A stretch of 64,000 nt of DNA from Planctomycetota bacterium (GCA_013112555.1 JABFGK010000001.1:496001-560000); one strand, 5' to 3'; numbered from the stretch's first letter, positions 15,144-23,791 are shown. Made by a program: numbers and translations. The notes: generated by a model not told the origin, from the sequence alone.

Positions 15144-18100
15144 ATGGCGGCAAAGAACGAAAACGCTGTGCGAGTCGAGATCGACTGTCCGGCTCGCGCC
15201 ATCCACCTGTATGAATCGGATCAGTACTTGGGCGGCGTCACTTTCCCGACGGACCCTCAAGAACCGTCGAAGTTCTTCCTATCACTCTGTGGGATCGGGG
15301 CTGCACAGTACTTCAACAGAAAGCATCGAACTAGTGCTGGTGTGTTTCCTGTCGATGATGACTTTCGTCGTCAGCTATTCAAGAAGGGAGTAGCCGGCGG
15401 GTACAAATACCGCTCCTTTATATCCGAACTATCAAGGCTCAGAACCGGAAGTGATCGTTTCACGTTCTACGATTATCGCAGAAAGAAGACAACTGATGTT
15501 GACTTCATCAAAGGCCTTCCCTTCGTCGCACACGAAAACGGTGTCTGGTTTCTTGGGACAAGCCTATATGCAAACAGCGGAGTATCACGAAGTGAAGTAG
15601 TGCTTGTGTCCTCGAACAAGACACCTGCCGTCCATAAAGTCCAACGGTGGGTACGAGAACAACTCAAGGAATGGTCTCGCACACAGGCAAATCACCAAGA
15701 GTCTGCGGGATCGCACATATACCGGGACAGTCATCGGGGGCAACACGGTGTGTCAGGCGATGTGTCAAGAGCACGGACGCTTAAGTCGCATGGTGCTGCG
15801 AAGAACCAGGACAAGCAACCAACCAAAGTCAGAAGAAGACGGCATGCAGTTGAAGTTCCTGCTCCAGATCTGATACCTGAGCGCTGGGAGATTACGGAGT
15901 TTACGTGTGTCTTCAAGATGCCTGCGGGTGTGCCCGGAGACGTAGGGGCTGAACTACTGGATCGCTATGAAGAAGAATGCAGGAGAGTTCTAAGCCGTCA
16001 CAGCCTAGTTCGGCTTTCAAGCGACACGCAGTCGATTCGTTCGATTATCGGCTACCCTCGTCGAACTGAACGCCATGCTCTGGCTGCCCTTGAGATGTCA
16101 CTTGAAATGTCATGCGCCTTTCGAAAGATGCGACTCGAAGCGCCGGATCAGGCGAGTCATCCACGTTTTTGGCTGTTACTGCACAGTCGTATCCATGATG
16201 ACATGGCTGAGATTGTGCGCGGAACTCACGAAGGCGAGCCGCCGAGGATAAGTCATAGTAAATTCCCATTACCCAGGGGATTGACGAAACATGCGCGGCC
16301 TGACTGCGTTATGGTGAGCGGACAGACGAAGGCATTGCTACCCGATGACATTGAAGTCACTGCCATCCGGCTACATTCCGATGATGCAGATCCCGAAACA
16401 CAGCCAGTCACGTTCCAAGTTCTGCATGCCCCGGTCACAGATATGGCGTATGTACGCAGAATTAGTGGCCAACCCACATTCACTGGCCGGAATCAAGAAC
16501 TTGGGTTATTAAAGAGGGCACTACACAGCGCTGAGGAAGGGCGTCCGCAAGTCGTGTGTGTCTCGAGCAGACTCGGAATGGGTCGATCTCGCCTATTAAA
16601 AGAGTTCATACTGCAGATACAGACAGATGCCGGTCATCAACAGTTGCTTGTGTGTCAGTGCCGCGATCAACGAGACGTGACGCCATTCGCCCCAGTGTCG
16701 CGCATGATCCGCCATGTTATTGCCAGCTTAGAATCGGGTACAGGAAATGGTCTGAGAGAGGCCGTGAATGATCTTGCTCGACAGTACGGCTCCGACCCCT
16801 CTACCATACTCGGTGGATTACACGACACGCTCAGTACCAAGGCAGAGAGAGATCGTGAAGGACAGTCTGCAAAGGATCGCGACAGCATCATTGAGCGTGT
16901 GTCGCAATTCCTGATAGCAGTTGGTAAGGCGTGCCCAACCATCGTAGTGGTGGACGCATTTCATTGTGCTGATAGTGCTACTGCTACCTTGGTGAGAGAA
17001 CTGGTCAACAGAATACAATTAATGGAGGAAGGCAGTTGCCAGCTGATGGTCATTATCAGCTTTCGTTGTCGTCGACGACTAGCATGGGCATCAGATAAGA
17101 ACTTTGCTCAGCAGTTGCTTCTTCAGCCTCTGCCAGAAAAGCAGGCACGAACGCTAATCTCTCGCATACTGCGTGCTAGGAAGCTACCATGTGCAAAGGG
17201 CGATGTGTCACAACTTGTGCAAGAGTGCAAGGGCAGTCCCGCGGAAATCGTGCAGACTTTGCTTGGCGATTCACCGCCCGCAACTTGGTACAGCAAAGTG
17301 CTTACGGAGATCAACCGTACAGTACGTGTACGATCTGCGGAATTTACCACAGAGCTCTCAGTTAGTTATGTTGCCCAGATGGCTGCAATCCTCGGGCGTA
17401 GCTTTGACCACCATCAATTATATGGCATGGTGTTCAATCATGAGGGCAAAGGTGAGATTAATCATGACCTGTTAGACAAAGCACTGAGAATCTTGATGCA
17501 ACGGGGCGTTGTGTGCGGTTTCAGCCTTGCTCCAACCAGGCGATATCAGTTTGGATCACGCAATATTTACGAGCATATATACTCTTCAATAGGCGAGCTA
17601 AGCGCATGCAAGCAGCACTTGCGAGCAGTAGAACATTCGGCGCTGCTGCCAAAGGAAGTGCGCCGACAGAATGCACAGGAGGTAGCAAGGCACTATGAGA
17701 AGGCGGGACACGAAACCTATGCTAAGGCTGCAAAATGGTGGTTGAAGACAGCGTATTTGGCAGATATGAAGTCGTGTTATGTTGACGCATTGAGGGCGCT
17801 ACATCGAGTGGAAAGGCTACTGAATGAACTGCCCGAATCGCATATTGGAACCCATCTTTCTATACGATTCTATCAGCAGTTTGCCAAGACCAAGGCATCA
17901 CTAACAGGTCTCAGTGATCCAGAAGCACAATCAGCCTTGCGTAAGGTATCCCGCCTTGCGCGACGCGCCGGAAAGGGGAGGCTCGCTTATCAAGCCGGTT
18001 CGGGTGTCTCGTTCACCGCTGCGGTGAAGGGGCACTTGCGGCTTGCGCTGAGGAGCGCGGAGTACTTGCTGTCGCATCCAAGCGTCGAAATGGTGCCGCA

Positions 18101-19019
18101 GATGCAGCTGGCGGCCTATGAGACGGAGTGGGTCACGACCTTTCACATCGGGCATCCTTGTGATGCGTTCCTTCTGCATGTAGAGGGCATGAGATTGATT
18201 GATAAGTTACTGGATGCTCAGGGACTGAGTGGATGCTTGGCAAGAGTATCCTGTTTATCGAGGATGGCAATCGTTGAATGGTGTATCTCTCCGGTAGCGA
18301 ACGGCCGGGACAGAGTAGGGCAGGCGATCACATTGGCAGATGGAGGAGCAGGACCAAACAGCATTGCGCAGGCCTATTGTCGAGCTTCTATCCTGAACTG
18401 CCTTCTACGTGACGGATACCAGGGAAGGAAACACGCTGAAGTAGCGATCGCCACAGCAAGTGAGCATGGACTGGTGCAGCGGATGATCATGGCCAATATT
18501 GCACACTGTCTCGCCGAGGCGATTATTGATTGTGACGGGACTCGCATAGAAGTGCTGGAAGCGAGCATCGCACAGTGGGCTGGTCGCGGGCTGAAGATAT
18601 GTCAGCCGATCTGGTATGGCTTTCTTGCGGAGCGGTGCCTGCAGGCTGATCTGATTGAACGGGGCCTGAAGGCGGTGGAGGCTGGATTCAGTATCATGCA
18701 TGAGACTCAGGAGCGGGTGTCCGAATCGGAGCTGTGGCGACTTCGAGGAGAGCTTCTTGCGAAGTGTGGACCGCGAAGATTGAAGCGTGCTGAAGAGTGT
18801 CTGCAAACATCACGGAGACGCGCATTGGAAATGCAATCACCTGCGTTTGAACTCCGGGCACTCCTCTCTTGGTATCGCATAGCCAGCAAGCGACGTAAGC
18901 CTATGGTGTCACCTGATCATGTGCTCGCTGAGTTGAAGCGCGTGTGCGGCAGATTCCGCAGAACGTACTGGTCAGGCGACATGGATGATGCCAGAGCGTT
19001 GATCAAATCTCAAGGATGA
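15144..19019 (+). CDS. Giant STAND-like ATPase with degenerate cyclase and TPR region
   Basis: A protein of 1291 residues from ATG 15144; GTG 15126 is an alternative. Residues 1-215 are an unfamiliar domain, followed by a basic linker. Residues 245-420 follow the class III cyclase plan (IIGYPRRTERHALAALEMSL) but lack the metal-binding Asp residues, so it should be inactive. The AAA_16-type NTPase begins GQPTFTGRNQELGLLKRAL. Its P-loop SSRLGMGRS (474-482) has Arg481 in place of the Lys. Walker B is IVVVDAFHCAD (near 600). About 810-1291 are helical repeats of TPR type. The order resembles cyclase-AAA-TPR regulators that sense ligands. It diverges from the operon and may be its sensor. Base composition looks lower in GC than its neighbours. 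Confidence 0.82.
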   Translation: MAAKNENAVRVEIDCPARAIHLYESDQYLGGVTFPTDPQEPSKFFLSLCGIGAAQYFNRKHRTSAGVFPVDDDFRRQLFKKGVAGGYKYRSFISELSRLRTGSDRFTFYDYRRKKTTDVDFIKGLPFVAHENGVWFLGTSLYANSGVSRSEVVLVSSNKTPAVHKVQRWVREQLKEWSRTQANHQESAGSHIYRDSHRGQHGVSGDVSRARTLKSHGAAKNQDKQPTKVRRRRHAVEVPAPDLIPERWEITEFTCVFKMPAGVPGDVGAELLDRYEEECRRVLSRHSLVRLSSDTQSIRSIIGYPRRTERHALAALEMSLEMSCAFRKMRLEAPDQASHPRFWLLLHSRIHDDMAEIVRGTHEGEPPRISHSKFPLPRGLTKHARPDCVMVSGQTKALLPDDIEVTAIRLHSDDADPETQPVTFQVLHAPVTDMAYVRRISGQPTFTGRNQELGLLKRALHSAEEGRPQVVCVSSRLGMGRSRLLKEFILQIQTDAGHQQLLVCQCRDQRDVTPFAPVSRMIRHVIASLESGTGNGLREAVNDLARQYGSDPSTILGGLHDTLSTKAERDREGQSAKDRDSIIERVSQFLIAVGKACPTIVVVDAFHCADSATATLVRELVNRIQLMEEGSCQLMVIISFRCRRRLAWASDKNFAQQLLLQPLPEKQARTLISRILRARKLPCAKGDVSQLVQECKGSPAEIVQTLLGDSPPATWYSKVLTEINRTVRVRSAEFTTELSVSYVAQMAAILGRSFDHHQLYGMVFNHEGKGEINHDLLDKALRILMQRGVVCGFSLAPTRRYQFGSRNIYEHIYSSIGELSACKQHLRAVEHSALLPKEVRRQNAQEVARHYEKAGHETYAKAAKWWLKTAYLADMKSCYVDALRALHRVERLLNELPESHIGTHLSIRFYQQFAKTKASLTGLSDPEAQSALRKVSRLARRAGKGRLAYQAGSGVSFTAAVKGHLRLALRSAEYLLSHPSVEMVPQMQLAAYETEWVTTFHIGHPCDAFLLHVEGMRLIDKLLDAQGLSGCLARVSCLSRMAIVEWCISPVANGRDRVGQAITLADGGAGPNSIAQAYCRASILNCLLRDGYQGRKHAEVAIATASEHGLVQRMIMANIAHCLAEAIIDCDGTRIEVLEASIAQWAGRGLKICQPIWYGFLAERCLQADLIERGLKAVEAGFSIMHETQERVSESELWRLRGELLAKCGPRRLKRAEECLQTSRRRALEMQSPAFELRALLSWYRIASKRRKPMVSPDHVLAELKRVCGRFRRTYWSGDMDDARALIKSQG

Positions 19020-19056
19020 TAGGTTTGCCAATAGGAAGTGCACAGCGTAACCAATC

Positions 19057-19086
19057 GGCCCTCTTCTGCCTAGCGAGAAGAGGCCC
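19057..19086 (+). terminator. Hairpin after the STAND gene
   Basis: GGCCCTCTTCT (19057-19067) and AGAAGAGGCCC (19076-19086) form an 11-bp stem with one mismatch and an 8-base loop. No T-run follows, so it may be an attenuator or processing site between the STAND gene and the next gene rather than a strong terminator. Confidence 0.5.
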
Positions 19087-19121
19087 GTAACGGATAGATT
19101 GCGGGTCTAAGGTGAACGAAA

Positions 19122-19379
19122 ATGGCAGAACCAATAGACAAGTTTCGAGCTGGCCAGATCAGCTGTGCTCTGTTTGAAAACGACGTGACCATCAATGGTC
19201 GAGCAACGACCATGGTCAAGGCAACAGTTGCCAGACGGTACAAGGACAGCAACGGCGAATGGAAATCCAGTGGATCATTCAGCAGGAACGAGATCCCGCT
19301 TGTGATCTACTGCCTGCAAAAGGCGTACGCAGCGATAATCGAGAGGTCGCAGGAAGTCGAAGAGGTTGTGGTGGAGTGA
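19122..19379 (+). CDS. Small FRAG-domain protein (paralogue of 5436-5723)
   Basis: An 85-residue protein with ATG 19122 and AAGGTGA seven bases upstream. It is almost all one domain: DKFRAGQISCALFENDV, VKATVARRYKDS, GEWKSSGSFSRNEIPLV and a C-terminal helix. The landmarks are the same as in the operon gene at 5436-5723, so the element carries two copies, one on each side of its core. A terminator overlaps its stop codon. Its function is unknown; a small beta-sheet binding module is likely. Confidence 0.78.
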   Translation: MAEPIDKFRAGQISCALFENDVTINGRATTMVKATVARRYKDSNGEWKSSGSFSRNEIPLVIYCLQKAYAAIIERSQEVEEVVVE

Positions 19380-19391
19380 TCCACCACTTTC
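19368..19391 (+). terminator. Terminator overlapping a stop codon
   Basis: GTGGTGGA (19368-19375) and TCCACCAC (19380-19387) make an 8-bp stem whose 4-base loop contains the stop codon, followed by TTTCTT. It separates the convergent FRAG and Orc1/Cdc6 genes, which are only 15 bp apart. Confidence 0.75.
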
Positions 19392-19394
19392 TTG

Positions 19395-20633
19395 CTACCT
19401 CGGAAGTCCCGCGTTCTGATCAAGCGTTTCACTGATGCGGGTGATCACATTCTCAGGCAGATCGAGTGTGATCTGGCGGGAACGCCCGTAGCGGCCGCGT
19501 GAAAGGATGCGGGTCCGGATCAGGGAATACGTGTCCAGCTCGTTCAGCAGGTCTCCGAAGGCCCGGCCTGTGAGGGGCGGCAGGTCTGTGCGGGTGCAGA
19601 AGGATCGGTAGGAGTCGTAGGCTTCGCCGGTTCCTACTGTTGAATCGCTGCCGTTGGTAGCATGGATCACAGCCGCCATGGCAGCCTGGAGTTGGCGCGG
19701 GGCTGTCCTGAGCAGTGACAGGTAGCGGTCCTGGTCCAGTTCGGAGACTGCCTGGTCAACGAGCGCCATGGTGATGCTGGTGCCGGCTTTTTCAGCCAGG
19801 TAGGCGCTCTTGGCAAGCAGTGCGACGGCTTTCCTGGCATCGCCGTGGTCCCGACTGGCAAGGCCTGCGATCTTTTCAATGACACCAGCAGCCAGGATGC
19901 CGGGCAGCAGGGCTTTGTCAGCCCTGATCCCGAGGATCTGTTGCAGATCAACGGCATCGTAGGGCTTGAAGATCAGTTCATTGATCTTGAGAAACGATTT
20001 CACACGGGGGTCCAGTTGATCGGGCCAGTCCAGCCGATTCGAAGTCAGTACCAGGATGAGTTTGCTGGGGATCTGTTGCGGGAGTCGTCTGACCAGGAAG
20101 GTCATGAACGTGTCCCGGTCTCGCCGGACATGGTCGCATTCATCCACAAAGAGCACGAAAATGCCCTTGTACCGGGCCAGCGAGGCTTCGATCCGGACCA
20201 TGAGTTCCTCCAGCGATATGCCCTTCTTGACACGCCTGGACGCGCCCAAGAGACATGCCAGGTCGTTCAGTGCCCGAAAGCAGGGTCTCGGAGTTGACAG
20301 GTCCAGATGTTCGTGCCGGATCTGGATGTCTTTGCCCTTGCACATCTCAGCCAGCAGGTTCAGGAAATACAGGCAGGTCAGTGTCTTTCCAGTGCCGGTC
20401 TTACCCCAGACTGCCAGGTGGCAGGGATGATCGCCTCTCAGAACCGGAGCAAAGTGGCTCGACAGTTCCCGGATCTCGGTATCCCGGACATTGGCGTTGA
20501 AGATCTCTTCGAGCACCTCCAATTGCTCTGAGCGGATCAATTGCTCATCGTCAAGGAACCGGCGGTCCCGGACTACTGCATGCCGGACCATGTGCTGGAT
20601 CTGGCTGACGATCTTTGATCGGACATTTTCCAC
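19395..20633 (-). CDS. Orc1/Cdc6-type AAA+ replication initiator
   Basis: A 412-residue protein of the archaeal/eukaryotic Orc1/Cdc6 family. Landmarks are Walker A GKTGTGKT (77-84), Walker B LFVDECD (161-167), sensor 1 LTSN (196-199), the PYDAVDLQQILGIRA lid entry and sensor 2 Arg in DHGDARKAV (262-270). The last 100 residues fit the winged helix that binds origin boxes. The start is GTG 20633 with GGAGGTG 8 bases upstream. Start codon and ribosome site lie between ORB-like dyads, so autoregulation is likely. In archaea such proteins load the helicase at origins. In bacteria they are rare and mostly on mobile DNA. The gene probably replicates or maintains this element when excised. Confidence 0.88.
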   Translation of the reverse strand: MENVRSKIVSQIQHMVRHAVVRDRRFLDDEQLIRSEQLEVLEEIFNANVRDTEIRELSSHFAPVLRGDHPCHLAVWGKTGTGKTLTCLYFLNLLAEMCKGKDIQIRHEHLDLSTPRPCFRALNDLACLLGASRRVKKGISLEELMVRIEASLARYKGIFVLFVDECDHVRRDRDTFMTFLVRRLPQQIPSKLILVLTSNRLDWPDQLDPRVKSFLKINELIFKPYDAVDLQQILGIRADKALLPGILAAGVIEKIAGLASRDHGDARKAVALLAKSAYLAEKAGTSITMALVDQAVSELDQDRYLSLLRTAPRQLQAAMAAVIHATNGSDSTVGTGEAYDSYRSFCTRTDLPPLTGRAFGDLLNELDTYSLIRTRILSRGRYGRSRQITLDLPENVITRISETLDQNAGLPR

Positions 20634-20893
20634 TGGAAACGCACCTCCATATGTCTCCAGTGGAAGGGGGGCTTTATATACTTTTCGGTTGAGTAGGGGG
20701 GGAGTAGTTTTCCAGTGGAACTTCCCGGAGGGGTGTTGGGTAGTGTATTCGAGAAATCGTTCCCACTGCTCGGTGGTGACGCGAGGCCTGAGATCACCGC
20801 ATCAACAGGTTTATAAGCGTCGTCGCTGCAGAGTAGTAAGTAAGTAAAGACAAAGACATACATATACATACACACTGCAGAGTTCCAGTGGAA
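20628..20893. other. Putative replication origin with four ORB-like dyads
   Basis: The core TTCCAGTGGAA, or its complement, occurs at 20628-20638 (reverse), 20655-20665 (CTCCAGTGGAA), 20710-20720 and 20883-20893. The second is followed by GGGGGG (20666-20671) and the third by GGAGGGG (20727-20733), like the G-rich flank of archaeal origin recognition boxes. An AT-rich, alternating stretch (20836-20875) lies between the third and fourth boxes and could unwind. It adjoins the Orc1/Cdc6 gene, the usual archaeal origin arrangement. Confidence 0.72.
20672..20688 (-). promoter_or_regulatory. BRE/TATA-like promoter of the Orc1/Cdc6 gene
   Basis: On the minus strand CCGAAAAG (20688-20681) is followed directly by TATATAAAG (20680-20672). 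This is the order and spacing of an archaeal BRE and TATA box. A start site about 25 bases downstream would fall near 20650, just before the ribosome site (20648-20642). No bacterial -35 is apparent. Confidence 0.55.
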
Positions 20894-20987
20894 ATTTACT
20901 GCCCCCCTGCCGGGACCTGATGGCAGGAGACGGTCTGAGAGTGGGGAATTCGGGTGGGTGAGCGGTTTGAGGGGTGTGAGGGGTGTG

Positions 20988-21320
20988 CTACTGCGCCGGC
21001 ACTTCATCCCAGGTGTGCCCATCCAGCATTCGCCCTGCCTTCTTCTTGTTGACCCCGCCCCATTGCTTGAAGAAGAAGGCGACATTCCGGGCTTGGCACT
21101 GGTCACGGATGTCTCTGACCCTGTCTGCCTGGATGGGGCGTGACTTGGGGCCGGACTCGCCTCCGGCAATGACCCAATCGATGTGCTCCAGAGGTAGGTT
21201 GGGCTGCGGGCCGAGGAGGGGTTCCAGTGACAGGAACCGGACTGAAGCGTTGCTGACCTTCTGGATTTCTCCGATCCGCCCAATGACTCGCGAGTCCTCA
21301 ACGCTGGATCCGATCCAGCC
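20988..21320 (-). pseudogene. DUF5131 (phage Gp37/Gp68) remnant, C-terminal part
   Basis: A minus-strand frame of 110 residues without a start codon. It begins abruptly with [16 protein letters not shown] and continues [40 protein letters not shown] and [12 protein letters not shown] before a TAG at 20990-20988. These blocks match the C-terminal half of the DUF5131/Gp37-Gp68 family (PF07505) found in phages and islands. A stop codon lies a few codons upstream and the N-terminal half with its Cys motif is absent. It is a relic between the origin and the S74 gene. Confidence 0.8.
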
Positions 21321-21421
21321 TGAAGATTGCTTTTCGCTATGTTCTACTTATCCCAAGTGGTTAGTATTGAGCGCCAATGAGGCCATACGAATCAGTCCAT
21401 ATACCCGTTAGGAGCGAAAGG

Positions 21422-23122
21422 ATGTGGCACTTGAGTATTCTCCCAGTTGCAGCACGCCTGCATGCCATTCTGTGCAGTAGTAGTCGGCGAGGTGTGATAC
21501 TCGCTCTTGTGACTGTTCTGACAAGCCATCTGGTGCAGCAGACAAGCATGGCGAGGAACGCTGCCGGCTTGGATGGCGCTGATTCTGGTCGACCCAGTGA
21601 CGTTGTCTTGATTCACCATGTGCTTCTGCTGAATCCATACGTTTTCGCCAATGGCTTGCTCATGGTTTCACCGGCACTGTCACCAGCGACGGCCGATGGG
21701 AGTGCAGCCAGCGAGATTCGCCGTATCGTGGCAGGGAGGGGACTGGACGGTGGAGGAGACTCCGGTGATGTGACGTTGTACATTGCATCGTCCGGCATTA
21801 CCACGTCAATGCTTGATCGTGAGGCAGTGACCGATTCGAAGATCGCGGACGTGTCCCCCAGGAAGATCGATGGGTACCCGGGCGACAGTTCGAGATACCT
21901 GAACGGTGCCGGACAATGGACGCGGCCAGGTGGGGGTGGCGGCAGAAGCGGCGGCGGCACACCAGTCAGTGCCGGCGACGGCTTGTCGAGTCGTGTGATC
22001 TTCGGGGAGGTTACTCTGTATATCCCATCGTCCGCGATCACCTCGTCGATGATCGATCGCGAAGCAGTCACTGACTCCAAGATTGCCGATGTGTCCCCCA
22101 GGAAGATCGATGGGTACCCCGGAGACAGAACCCGGTACCTGAACGGCGCAGGGGAATGGACCCGACCAGGTGGGAATGGTGCCGGGAGTAGTGTCATAAC
22201 TTCTCTGATTGCGGGTAGCGGGCTCTCCGGAGGCGGAAGTACAGGGCATGTGGCACTTTCCATTCGAGACTCTGGCATCTCGACTTCAATGATCGAGAAC
22301 GGTGCCATCACCGATGACAAAGTGGTTGGCATCTCTGCGAGGAAGATCAATGGCTATCCCGGAGACAGGTCCAGGTATCTGAATGGCATGGGAGAATGGA
22401 CGAGCCCTCCGGCCGGCAGCAGATGGGAATCGAATGGGAACAACATCAGTTACCATGATGGCAGGGTTGGGATTGGCACAGCATCACCGTCAGACCGGTT
22501 GGATGTTCGGCTGGGCGGAATCAGTTCTCAACCGGGACGCGACGGCGATGCGAATATCCGCGTGTACTCCTTTGATCGAAAAACATCCGGTGCGATTGCG
22601 ATGAGTAATGCCGGCGATTTGTGCCTCTCTGCAGAGCGTGGGATTGAAGTCCGCCTGGATGATGCCATGTCCATCATGAACAAGACCGGTTCTGCTTACC
22701 GTCCTATTCATGCATCCGCGTTCATCCAGAGCAGTTCTCGACAATACAAGACTGATATCGAGTATCTGGATAATGAGGCAATCCTGGAGTTGCTGGATGC
22801 TGTGTGTGCCATGCGGCCGGCCGTCTACACCCTGGCAGATGATGCGGCTTCAGGTGAGCGTCAGGTCGGGTTCATTGCAGAGGAAGTGCCCTTGGAGCTG
22901 GCAACGAAGGATGGCACTGGCATCGACTTGTACCGGCTGACCACAGTGAATACTGCGGCATTGAAGGGTCTGCGATCCAGGACAGAGCAGGAACTCGAAA
23001 AGTTACGTGCAGAGAAGGATGCCGAGATTGCTGCGCAGCAACGGGAAATCGAGGAACTCAGGAAACGTGTTGCTGAAATGGAGGCCGTTGTTCAGCGGCT
23101 AGTAGCGGAACTGGATGATTGA
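21422..23122 (+). CDS. Fibre-like repeat protein with S74 chaperone domain
   Basis: A 566-residue protein from ATG 21422 with AGGAG upstream. A hydrophobic N-terminal segment (about 20-40) may be a signal. Three long repeats follow (near 21770, 22010 and 22250), each with VTLYI or similar, SSGITTSMLDREAVTDSKIA, RKIDGYPGD and RYLNGAGQW, which suggest a trimeric beta fibre. GRVGIGTASPSDRLDV leads into a peptidase S74 intramolecular chaperone (SSSRQYKTDIEYLD, RQVGFIAEEVP). The C-terminus is a coiled coil of 60 residues. S74 proteins trim themselves after trimerisation. They occur in phage tail spikes and in planctomycete surface proteins. It could be element-encoded surface cargo. Confidence 0.88.
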   Translation: MWHLSILPVAARLHAILCSSSRRGVILALVTVLTSHLVQQTSMARNAAGLDGADSGRPSDVVLIHHVLLLNPYVFANGLLMVSPALSPATADGSAASEIRRIVAGRGLDGGGDSGDVTLYIASSGITTSMLDREAVTDSKIADVSPRKIDGYPGDSSRYLNGAGQWTRPGGGGGRSGGGTPVSAGDGLSSRVIFGEVTLYIPSSAITSSMIDREAVTDSKIADVSPRKIDGYPGDRTRYLNGAGEWTRPGGNGAGSSVITSLIAGSGLSGGGSTGHVALSIRDSGISTSMIENGAITDDKVVGISARKINGYPGDRSRYLNGMGEWTSPPAGSRWESNGNNISYHDGRVGIGTASPSDRLDVRLGGISSQPGRDGDANIRVYSFDRKTSGAIAMSNAGDLCLSAERGIEVRLDDAMSIMNKTGSAYRPIHASAFIQSSSRQYKTDIEYLDNEAILELLDAVCAMRPAVYTLADDAASGERQVGFIAEEVPLELATKDGTGIDLYRLTTVNTAALKGLRSRTEQELEKLRAEKDAEIAAQQREIEELRKRVAEMEAVVQRLVAELDD

Positions 23123-23669
23123 GGCGAGCAGATGCGAAAGTGCTGCGAGTAATAACACGGGCACCACAGGCATCGCATTGGTCCTGAGCGATGCCCGTGT
23201 GTACATACGGGTCAATCGGAGGTGGAACAAAATCGGAAATGCATATCGAATCGAAGTGGTCCGGACACGGATCAGAGAACCAAGTCAGCCATTGACCAGT
23301 GCGTCAGCAGTGGCCGAACATTACAGGACACTGCAGAAGTATGACCGGGAGCACTTGGTCAGGCTGGACCTGGACAATGCCAACCGTCTCATCGGGGAAG
23401 AGACAGTGGCGATCGGGACAGCCAACATGGCTTTGATGAGTCCCCGTGAGATCTTTATGGGGGCGCTTCTGAACGGTGCAGTCAGGATCATTATCCTGCA
23501 CAACCATCCTGGCGGGAATCCGGAACCAAGCCGGGAGGACGTCGAGGTGTGGAAGCGGTTGAAGGATGCTGGGGAGATTCTGCATGTGCCGCTCCTGGAT
23601 TTCATGATCATCGGCGACCATGGCAGGTACGCCTGCGTGGATGAAAATACATTGGAGGTGAGAGAATGA
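23115..23669 (+). CDS. RadC/JAB-domain metalloprotein
   Basis: The frame from 23115 gives 184 residues, but the first 35 overlap a hairpin and look noncoding. A GGAGGTGG site at 23218 would serve a start near 23232 (an ATC codon) or a GTG near 23200. The domain runs from AYRIEVVRTRIREPSQPLTS to the end, with the JAMM zinc motif HNHPGGNPEPSRED and the upstream Glu. RadC-like JAB proteins accompany mobile elements; their reaction is unclear. With an E1-like gene on the same element, isopeptidase-type work is conceivable. It overlaps the next small gene by 4 bp. Confidence 0.8.
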   Translation: MIEASRCESAASNNTGTTGIALVLSDARVYIRVNRRWNKIGNAYRIEVVRTRIREPSQPLTSASAVAEHYRTLQKYDREHLVRLDLDNANRLIGEETVAIGTANMALMSPREIFMGALLNGAVRIIILHNHPGGNPEPSREDVEVWKRLKDAGEILHVPLLDFMIIGDHGRYACVDENTLEVRE

Positions 23670-23791
23670 ACCAAACAAACAAAGATGCACTGGCAGAAGC
23701 GCTGGTGCAGTTGATTCATGAGAACAGCGAGGTCCGCGGAGCCATCGTCCGGGCGGCGCTGAGTTGCCCGAATGTGGTGAGGGAGGTTTGA
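23666..23791 (+). CDS. 41-residue helical protein coupled to RadC
   Basis: ATG 23666 overlaps the RadC stop (ATGA) and has GGAGGTGAGAGA in front. The product (MNQTNKDALAEALVQLIHEN...) should form two amphipathic helices. It resembles small partner proteins of unknown role. It is the last visible gene of the element on this side. Confidence 0.6.
   Translation: MNQTNKDALAEALVQLIHENSEVRGAIVRAALSCPNVVREV

Noticed and set aside
20573..21301. 242-residue minus-strand frame across the origin
   Set aside because: The true conserved frame in its left part is the DUF5131 relic in another phase; the rest covers the origin boxes.
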